DNA of 10,812 nucleotides, taken from an uncultured delta proteobacterium. GTDB taxonomy: Bacteria > Myxococcota_A > Polyangia > Polyangiales > Polyangiaceae. The notes under the pieces were generated by a model that worked only from the letters and a program-made list of their open reading frames with translations, did not search any database and was not told where the DNA came from. The position numbers and the translations under genes are program-made. The stretch lies in contig CAITLX010000522.1 in NCBI GenBank assembly GCA_903893335.1, forward strand, positions 1 to 10,812. The letters are read 5' to 3'. Positions 1 through 6,635 of this stretch are shown one piece after another (positions within the stretch are counted from its first letter, which is position 1; every line of letters begins with the position of its first letter).

Positions 1-959
1 CCCCTGCCCCGCAGGCCCCCTCGGCGCCGGCGCCGGCGACCCAGGCGGCCCCTCCGGCCCCCTCTGCGCCCGCAGCCCCGCGCCCCGGCGCGACGCCGCC
101 GCCGTACATGGTGCAGCAGCCCTACGAGCCGCCTCCCCCGTACGGCGCCTACCCGCCCCCGCAGGGGTACGCGCCGCCTGGGTACGCGCCCGGTTACGGC
201 CCGGGCTACCCGGCCCCCGCCTACGGCGCGCCCGTCCCGGGCTACCCGCCGCCGACCTACCTCTACCCGTACGCACCGCCGGCGGGCTACGGGTACGAGC
301 CCCCGCCCCCTCCTCCCCCGTTTCACCGCGCGCCGGCGGCTGCCCTGTGGCTGGGCACCCGGGTGAGCGCGGTCATGCCGTTCGGCAAGCTCTGGTACAC
401 CGACTCGTACCGCGGCACCGGCCCCGACGTGAGCGACTACGCGTCGGCGGGCCCGGCCATCGAGCTCGACGCGGGCGGCCGCTTCTCGCGCCGCTACATG
501 GTCTACGGCTTCTGGCAGCACGCGGCGCTCGGCAGCGGGCAGGCGACCGACGCGACGCGCGCGGGGGCCGACGCCAACCTCTCGGGGCTCGTGCACGGCG
601 TGCAGACCTCCGCGTCGACCGATCTCGTGGGCCTCGGCCTGCGCTGGACGTCGAGCCCCGACGACGTCGGCTTCGTGGTCGACCTCGGCTTCGGCTACCG
701 GTGGCTGCGCGTGAAGTTCGACGACGACACGACGCTGCGGCTCGAGAGCCCGTTCGAGATCCGCCTCGGCTTCGGCGCGGACATCCGCGTCACGCGCACC
801 TTCGCGCTGTCGCCGATGTTCGTGCTGACCGACGGCGTGTTCACCGACGGCCACTTCGAGTCGGCCACCGGCACGACGCGCGGGCTCATCGTGGACCAGG
901 CCGGGCACGGCACCGCCGAGCTGATGCTCGGTGCGCACTTCGACGTCGCCGGGCGCTGA
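1..959 (+). CDS. Proline/tyrosine-rich protein with C-terminal outer-membrane beta-barrel-like domain (5' partial)
   Basis: The reading frame is open from nucleotide 3 to the TGA at 957-959, giving 318 visible residues. The first ATG (108) is probably internal, because the frame upstream of it already encodes the same kind of Pro/Ala-rich sequence (PAPQAPSAPAPATQ); the true start lies left of the window. Residues 1 to about 106 are low complexity: Pro/Ala first, then Pro/Gly/Tyr with recurring PGY and GYP units, ending in a seven-proline run. The remaining ~210 residues alternate polar and hydrophobic/aromatic positions with tight Asp/Gly turns (for example LGLRW, VDLGFGYRW, IRLGFGADI, AELMLGAHF), as in outer-membrane beta-barrels. 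It does not end in the usual aromatic residue, so membrane insertion is inferred. The LolC/E-type permease gene starts 46 nt downstream on the same strand, so co-transcription is likely. The specific function is not recognised. Confidence 0.75.
   Translation, partial: PAPQAPSAPAPATQAAPPAPSAPAAPRPGATPPPYMVQQPYEPPPPYGAYPPPQGYAPPGYAPGYGPGYPAPAYGAPVPGYPPPTYLYPYAPPAGYGYEPPPPPPPFHRAPAAALWLGTRVSAVMPFGKLWYTDSYRGTGPDVSDYASAGPAIELDAGGRFSRRYMVYGFWQHAALGSGQATDATRAGADANLSGLVHGVQTSASTDLVGLGLRWTSSPDDVGFVVDLGFGYRWLRVKFDDDTTLRLESPFEIRLGFGADIRVTRTFALSPMFVLTDGVFTDGHFESATGTTRGLIVDQAGHGTAELMLGAHFDVAGR
108..330 (+). repeat. Pro-Gly-Tyr low-complexity coding repeat
   Basis: This stretch of the first gene encodes about 70 residues almost entirely made of Pro, Gly, Tyr and Ala, with irregular GYAP, PGYG and PGYP units and a terminal seven-proline run. 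The DNA is correspondingly repetitive (recurring ggctac and tacgcgcc words). It is probably a disordered linker in front of the barrel-like domain. Copy number at such sites can vary between strains. Confidence 0.6.
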
Positions 960-1005
960 GGCGCGCCGCGCCCGCCCGGGCGCGTGCTACGCATGGCCCG
1001 CACGC

Positions 1006-2604
1006 ATGGGCTACCCCCTCGAGCTCGCCCTTCGCTACCTGTCGTCGAAGAAGCGCGCCTTCATCTCGGTGGGCACCGCCTTCGCCGTGCTCGGCGTCGC
1101 GCTCGGCGTCGCGGCGCTCGCGACCGTGATGAGCGTCACGGGGGGCTTCCAGTCGCAGTTTCGCGAGAAGGTGCTGGGCGTCAACGCGCACGTGCTCGTG
1201 CTCAAGTACTCGACCGATTTCCGCGAGTACCGCGACGTGATGGCGCGCGTGCGCGACGTGCCGGGCGTCATCGGCACCGACCCGTTCGTCATCAACCCGA
1301 TGATGATCTCGCACGGCACGCGCACCGCGACGGGCGTGCTGCTCAAGGGCGTCGACCCCGACCTCATGCCCACCGTGCTCGACCTCCCGCGCCACGTGCG
1401 CGAGGGCTCGCTCGCGGGCCTGCGCCGCGCCGGGGGAGCGCCCCCCGTGCGCCCGAGCGCGCCGCCGGGCGTGCGCCCGCTGCCCGAGCCGACGCTCGAT
1501 CTGCCTGCCGGCGACGGCGGAGTGCTCGGCGAGGTCGAGCGCGACGACGCCGGGCGCAACGTGCCGCTGCTGCGCGCGATCGCCGCCGCCATGGCCGACG
1601 CCGACCGCCGCGACGACGCGGGCGTCGCCGCCGCGCGAGCCGACGACGTCGCCCCCACCCCTCCGCCGCGCGCGCTGCCCGCGGGCTCGCCGGTGGGCTC
1701 GGTCGTGCCCGACGGCGGCTACGCGAGCGCGCTGCCCGACGACGACGCGCTGCCCGACGACGTGGCCCCCGACCCCTGCCGCGACGCCGCGACCACGGCG
1801 AAGCTCCCCGGCCTCGCGGTGGGCACCACGCTCGCGAAGAACCTCGACGCGAAGGTGGGCGACTGCGTCGAGATCACCTCGCCGACCATCGGCTTCGCGT
1901 TCAGCCAGGGGTCGGTCAGGCCCCCCGTGGCCAAGCAGTTTCGCGTCGTCGCCGTCTTCGAGGCGGGCTTCGATCAGTACGACTCGAAGCTCGTCTACAG
2001 CGATCTACACGAGGCGCAGAGCTTCTACGACCAGGGCGACACCGTGACCGGCGTCGAGATGAAGGTCGCCGACATCGACGACGCGCGCGCCATCTCGCAC
2101 CGCATCGAGAAGCTGCTGGCCAACGGCCTCTACCACACGATGGACTGGGAGGAGCTCAACCACGGCCTCTTCACGGCGCTGCTCATCCAGAAGGTCGGCA
2201 TGAGCATCGTGCTCGGGCTCATCATCCTCGTCGCGGCGTTCACGGTCGTCGCGACGCTCATCATGGTGGTGCTCGACAAGAAGAAGGAGATCGCCGTGCT
2301 CAAGGCCATGGGCGCCACCGACGCGGCCATCCTGCGCGCGTTCCTCTACCAGGGCGGCATCATCGGCGTGCTCGGCACCGGCGCGGGGCTCGCGCTCGGC
2401 CTGCTCGTCTGCAAGGGGCTCATCGTCTACGCCTTCCCGCTCGACCCGCGCGTCTACTTCATCTCGCACCTGCCGGTCGAGGTGCGCGCCGTCGACTTCG
2501 CGATCACGGGCGTGGTGTCGGTCGCCATCTGCCTGCTCGCCACCGTGCTGCCCGCGCTGTACGCCGCTCGCCTGCGCCCCGCCGAGGGGCTGCGCGCGCA
2601 GTAG
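1006..2604 (+). CDS. LolC/LolE-family lipoprotein-releasing ABC transporter permease with long periplasmic insertion
   Basis: The 532-residue product fits the inner-membrane permease that, with the LolD ATPase, extracts mature lipoproteins from the inner membrane and passes them to LolA. The topology matches the family: a cytoplasmic N-terminus (LALRYLSSKKR), TM1 at about 18-43, a large periplasmic domain, then TM2 (~395-422), TM3 (~445-475) and TM4 (~497-520). The FtsX/MacB-type coupling segment KKKEIAVLKAMGA (425-437), YFISHLPVEV (484-493) and a C-terminal ARLRPAEGLRAQ are also present. Usual family length is about 400-415; the excess is an Ala/Pro/Asp-rich insertion at about 140-265, followed by Cys258 and Cys287. 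I start at ATG 1006 because the homologous N-terminus begins there; an in-frame GTG at 931 would overlap the upstream gene. No Shine-Dalgarno is visible; TGCTACGCA at 985-993 is a weak -10-like candidate. No LolD gene is adjacent, so LolC versus LolE is undecided. Confidence 0.87.
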   Translation: MGYPLELALRYLSSKKRAFISVGTAFAVLGVALGVAALATVMSVTGGFQSQFREKVLGVNAHVLVLKYSTDFREYRDVMARVRDVPGVIGTDPFVINPMMISHGTRTATGVLLKGVDPDLMPTVLDLPRHVREGSLAGLRRAGGAPPVRPSAPPGVRPLPEPTLDLPAGDGGVLGEVERDDAGRNVPLLRAIAAAMADADRRDDAGVAAARADDVAPTPPPRALPAGSPVGSVVPDGGYASALPDDDALPDDVAPDPCRDAATTAKLPGLAVGTTLAKNLDAKVGDCVEITSPTIGFAFSQGSVRPPVAKQFRVVAVFEAGFDQYDSKLVYSDLHEAQSFYDQGDTVTGVEMKVADIDDARAISHRIEKLLANGLYHTMDWEELNHGLFTALLIQKVGMSIVLGLIILVAAFTVVATLIMVVLDKKKEIAVLKAMGATDAAILRAFLYQGGIIGVLGTGAGLALGLLVCKGLIVYAFPLDPRVYFISHLPVEVRAVDFAITGVVSVAICLLATVLPALYAARLRPAEGLRAQ

Positions 2605-2670
2605 TCGCGCCCGGCAGAGGGGCTCCGCTCGCAGTCTTCGCGGCCCGCCGGACAGGCTCCGCGCGCAGTC
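2572..2670 (+). repeat. Degenerate 33/34-bp tandem repeat overlapping the permease 3' end
   Basis: Three imperfect units start at about 2572, 2605 and 2638. The first is the last 33 nt of the permease gene including its TAG; the other two lie downstream. Shared landmarks are a gaggggct or gacaggct core followed by a cgcgcagt-type end. The GCAGT words start at 2598, 2631 and 2665, giving steps of 33 and 34 nt. Units 1 and 2 agree at 25 of 33 positions by eye. Read past the stop codon in frame, unit 2 still encodes RPAEGLRSQ, mirroring the true C-terminal RPAEGLRAQ. Confidence 0.7.
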
Positions 2671-2693
2671 AGCCCACCAGGCTCGCGTTGGGC

Positions 2694-2701
2694 TATAGAA
2701 T
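2694..2701 (+). promoter_or_regulatory. Candidate -10 element of a leaderless promoter for the lipoprotein gene
   Basis: TATAGAAT lies in an otherwise GC-rich spacer. The TAGAAT hexamer (2696-2701) ends 6 nt before the ATG at 2708, so transcription would start at or next to the start codon. No Shine-Dalgarno and no convincing -35 hexamer are visible. An inverted repeat AGCCCA/TGGGCT (2671-2676 and 2689-2694) sits just upstream. Confidence 0.45.
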
Positions 2702-2707
2702 CGCCCC

Positions 2708-3976
2708 ATGCGCTCGTACCCCCTCGCGTCGCTCGCACCCCTCGCTCTCGCCGCGCTCGCGGCCTGCTCGGCCACCGGCGGAAGCTCGGTCTCGCCCGGC
2801 GGCTCGGGGGGCACGGGCAGCGGAGGCGCCGGAGGCATGGGCGGCTCGCTCATCGACGCGGGCAACCTCGACGACGACGCCGCGCCGCCGAGCACCATCG
2901 GCCACCTGCGCGGCAAGGTCGTCGCCCCCGAGGGCACCATCCCGATCTCGGGCGCGCTCGTCTACCTCACGAGCTCGACGCCCGGCCCCATCCCCGACGG
3001 AGTCTTCTGCGACCGCTGCGTGCAGCTCGGCCACTCGACGCCCTACACGTTCACGCACGCCGACGGCACGTTCGATCTGCCCGCATACGCCGAGGGCTCG
3101 CAGAAGATCGTGGTGCAAAAGGGGCAGTTTCGCCGCGTGCGCGACGTCTCCGTCGTCGCCGGCGACACCGACGTGCCGCTGCCGATCACGACGCTGCCGG
3201 GCAAGATGGACGTCGCCCACGGCGACACCATCCCGAAGATGGCGCTCGTCACCGGCGCCTGGGACCACATCGAGATGTCGCTCGGCAAGCTCGGCCTCGG
3301 CGCGGGCTCGTACGACAAGGTCGAGAACGTGTTCCCGCCGAACTTCAGCGACCCGATGCTGCCGTCCAACTTCCTCAAGACGCCCGCGACCATCGGGAAA
3401 TACCAGATCGTCTTCAAGCCCTGCTCGGGCAGCAGCGGCACGACCTGCGACGACTTCACGTCGGGCGACGCCGCCATCCAGAAGACGCTGCAAGACTGGG
3501 TCGCCGCGGGCGGCAAGCTCTACGTCACCGACTACTCGTACGACTACGTGCGCCAGCCCTGGCCCGAGTACATCGACTGGCAGGGCCAGACGAGCCAGAT
3601 CGGCTCGGCCTGCCTCACCGGCTCGTACACCGTCGCGGCGTCGGTCCCGGACCAGGGGCTCGCCGAGTGGCTCGCGGTGCAGGGCATCGGCAGCTTCGAC
3701 GTGAAGGAGAACTGGACCCGCATCAGCGCGCTGCACGCCGTCGCGACGACCGACCTCGACGGCAACCCCACCACGGTCACGCCCAAGGTGTGGGTCACCG
3801 GCGGCTCGAGCCCCGCGACGGTGAGCTTCGAGCGCTCGTGCGGGCGCGTGCTGTTCAGCACGTACCACACCGAGGAGTCGTACAACGGCAGCTCGCCGCT
3901 CGGCGCGCAGGAGCTCGCGCTGCTCTACGTGCTGCTCGAGGTCGGCGTCTGCATCACGCCCCCGACGGTGCACTGA
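2708..3976 (+). CDS. Lipoprotein with carboxypeptidase-regulatory-like domain and putative ThuA/GATase1-like domain
   Basis: This 422-residue protein has a signal peptide with lipobox LAAC (residues 17-20); Cys20 would be lipidated, and Ser at +2 does not signal inner-membrane retention under the E. coli rule. A Gly/Ser-rich linker (about 21-48) follows, then a beta-sandwich segment (about 66-150; GKVVAPEGTIPISGALVYL) typical of carboxypeptidase-regulatory-like domains, carrying a CDRC pair (101-104). From about 176 the pattern KMALVTGAWDHIEMSLGKLG, YQIVFKPCSG (232-241), the helix IQKTLQDWVAAGG plus KLYVTDYSYDYV (270-281), and GRVLFSTYHTEES (379-391) resembles ThuA-like or glutamine-amidotransferase-like folds; this second assignment is tentative. 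Further cysteines (239, 247, 302, 378, 415) could form disulfides. It lies 103 nt after the Lol-type permease and probably has its own promoter. No enzymatic activity can be assigned. Confidence 0.83.
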   Translation: MRSYPLASLAPLALAALAACSATGGSSVSPGGSGGTGSGGAGGMGGSLIDAGNLDDDAAPPSTIGHLRGKVVAPEGTIPISGALVYLTSSTPGPIPDGVFCDRCVQLGHSTPYTFTHADGTFDLPAYAEGSQKIVVQKGQFRRVRDVSVVAGDTDVPLPITTLPGKMDVAHGDTIPKMALVTGAWDHIEMSLGKLGLGAGSYDKVENVFPPNFSDPMLPSNFLKTPATIGKYQIVFKPCSGSSGTTCDDFTSGDAAIQKTLQDWVAAGGKLYVTDYSYDYVRQPWPEYIDWQGQTSQIGSACLTGSYTVAASVPDQGLAEWLAVQGIGSFDVKENWTRISALHAVATTDLDGNPTTVTPKVWVTGGSSPATVSFERSCGRVLFSTYHTEESYNGSSPLGAQELALLYVLLEVGVCITPPTVH

Positions 3977-3983
3977 CGCGCGA

Positions 3984-4001
3984 GGGGCGCGCGAGCGCCC
4001 C
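3984..4001. terminator. GNRA-loop hairpin between convergent genes (putative terminator)
   Basis: GGGGCGC (3984-3990), loop GCGA (3991-3994) and GCGCCCC (3995-4001) form a perfect 7-bp GC stem closed by a GNRA tetraloop, 7 nt after the lipoprotein stop codon. It lies between two convergent genes. No T-run follows on either strand, so it is not a classical intrinsic terminator; it may act as a transcript-end stabiliser or a T-less terminator. Confidence 0.45.
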
Positions 4002-4045
4002 GCCGCACGCAGCGCGTCACGCGAAGCGCGCGCCCCGACGGCGCC

Positions 4046-5074
4046 TCACGCGCAGCACTCGGCGACCCAGCGCACGGCCTCGGGCTGCACGGCGCCGATG
4101 ACGAGCGTGCCGACCTTCGACGCCTTCCAGGCCTCGAGGCGCTCCTTGATGCGCTCCTTCGGGCCGACGATGTGCAGCGCGTCGACGAGCGCGTCGGGCA
4201 CCGCGGCCATCGCCTCCTGCTTCTTGCCCGCGAGGTAGAGGTCCTGGATCTTCGCGGCGTCGGCCTCGAAGCCGATGCGGTCGATGTACTCCTTGTAGAA
4301 GTTCTTCGACTTGGCGCCCATGCCGCCGATGTAGAGCGCGAGGCTCTGCTTGAGCGGCAGGCGGCACATCTCGACGTCGTCGCCGAGGATGACGGCCACC
4401 GTCGGCGCGACGTCGAACGTGGCGAGGCTCTTGCCGCCGCCGGCGCGCGCGAAGCCCTCGTTCAGGTTCTTCTCGATGACGTCGAAGCGCTCGGGGTGCA
4501 TGCACGTCAGCAGCAGACCGTCGGCGATCTCGGCGGTCTGCGCCTGGCTCTTGGGCGCCATCGCGCCGATGTAGATCGGGATGTCCTTGCGCCCGTGCAG
4601 GATGCTCTTGAGCGGCTTGCCGAGCCCGGTCGCGCCGGGGCCGCGGTACGGGATCTGGTAGCGCTCCCCCTCGAAGCGCAGAGGCTCGTCGCGCGCGAAG
4701 ATCTTGCGGACGATGGTGACGTACTCCTTCACCCAGCCGAGCGGCTTGTCGAAGGGCACGCCGTGCCAGCCCTCGACGACCTGCGGCCCCGAGGTGCCGA
4801 GGCCGAGGAGGAAGCGCCCCCCGGAGAGGGCGTCCATCGTCATGGCCGTCATCGCGGTGTTGGCCGGCGAGCGGCCGGGCATCTGCATGATGCCGGTGCC
4901 CAGCTTGATGCGGCTCGTCTGCGCGCCGATCCAGGCGAGCGGCGACACGGCGTCCGAGCCCCAGGCCTCGGCCGTCCACACCGAGTCGTAGCCGAGCCTC
5001 TCGGCCTCCTTCACGATCTCGAGGTCGAAGCCGACGCTCGAGCCCGAGTACCCCATCATCAAGCCGAGTCGCAT
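4046..5074 (-). CDS. LLM-class (luciferase-like) F420/flavin-dependent oxidoreductase
   Basis: This 342-residue protein belongs to the bacterial luciferase-like monooxygenase TIM-barrel superfamily. Visible hallmarks are the N-terminal MRLGLMMGYSG strand, EAERLGYDSVWTAEAWGSD (23-41), TSRIKLGTGIMQMPGRSP (53-70), LSGGRFLLGLGTSGPQVVEG (83-102), KPLKSILHGRKDIPIYIGAM (153-172) and AEIADGLLLT (181-190). The SGPQVVEGWHG segment recalls the mycobacterial Rv3520c-like group of F420-dependent enzymes; this is from memory, not a search. The expected role is hydride transfer with F420 or FMN on an unknown substrate in the cytoplasm. The ATG at 5072-5074 is supported by GGAGG two nt upstream and AAAGGA 11 nt upstream. 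It starts 46 nt after the fumC stop on the same strand, so it is probably the second gene of that operon. No F420-biosynthesis gene is visible, so the cofactor is uncertain. Confidence 0.88.
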   Translation of the reverse strand: MRLGLMMGYSGSSVGFDLEIVKEAERLGYDSVWTAEAWGSDAVSPLAWIGAQTSRIKLGTGIMQMPGRSPANTAMTAMTMDALSGGRFLLGLGTSGPQVVEGWHGVPFDKPLGWVKEYVTIVRKIFARDEPLRFEGERYQIPYRGPGATGLGKPLKSILHGRKDIPIYIGAMAPKSQAQTAEIADGLLLTCMHPERFDVIEKNLNEGFARAGGGKSLATFDVAPTVAVILGDDVEMCRLPLKQSLALYIGGMGAKSKNFYKEYIDRIGFEADAAKIQDLYLAGKKQEAMAAVPDALVDALHIVGPKERIKERLEAWKASKVGTLVIGAVQPEAVRWVAECCA

Positions 5075-5120
5075 CGCCTCCCACGTCCTTTCGGGCGCGG
5101 GGCCCCGCGCCAGCGGTCGA

Positions 5121-6503
<1,383 letters not shown>

Positions 6504-6527
6504 GGTGGGACCTCGTAAACGCGCGGG

Positions 6528-6556
6528 ACCATAGGCGTCGGCCCCTGGCTCGACAA
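6528..6556 (-). promoter_or_regulatory. Candidate sigma70-type promoter for fumC
   Basis: Reading leftward, a -35 box TTGTCG (6556-6551) and a -10 box TATGGT (6533-6528) are separated by exactly 17 bp; each matches 4 of 6 consensus bases. A start site near 6521 would give a leader of about 18 nt containing the GAGG ribosome-binding site at 6514-6511. It would drive fumC and probably the oxidoreductase behind it. Confidence 0.5.
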
Positions 6557-6615
6557 GCGGTCGCGAAGTCTCGCGTGCGCCCCGCCTTCCGTCCGGGCGC
6601 CAGCGCCGGCCCGCG

Positions 6616-6624
6616 TGGTAGAAT
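6616..6624 (+). promoter_or_regulatory. Candidate extended -10 promoter for the radical SAM gene
   Basis: TGGTAGAAT matches an extended -10 element (TGn followed by TAGAAT). No convincing -35 is present. Transcription would begin near 6631, only a few nt before the GTG at 6636. This argues against the in-frame GTG at 6615, which would lie upstream of the transcript. Confidence 0.45.
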
Positions 6625-6635
6625 TCTCGGTCCCC

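Noticed and set aside
2671..2694. AGCCCA/TGGGCT inverted repeat as a permease terminator
   Set aside because: A 6-bp stem with a 12-nt loop and no T-tract, overlapping the candidate -10 region of the next gene; noted in the promoter entry only.
2005..2940. Minus-strand open frame across the permease end and lipoprotein start
   Set aside because: Low-complexity Arg/Glu/Asp/His shadow; its apparent repeats only reflect the 33/34-bp tandem repeat on the other strand.
984..3704. Plus-strand open frame of about 900 codons overlapping the permease and lipoprotein
   Set aside because: Arg/Ala-rich frame-shadow composition typical of high-GC DNA; the true frames hold a recognised permease and a lipoprotein.
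4017..4056. Direct repeat TCACGCG(A/C)AGC at 4017 and 4046
   Set aside because: Only 11 bp with one mismatch in GC-rich DNA; the second copy overlaps the oxidoreductase stop codon and probably has no separate role.
6615..6635. GTG at 6615 as the radical SAM start
   Set aside because: It would place the TGGTAGAAT -10-like element inside the coding sequence; the radical SAM core begins naturally at MKALIKVGYAC from GTG 6636. The longer form is not excluded.
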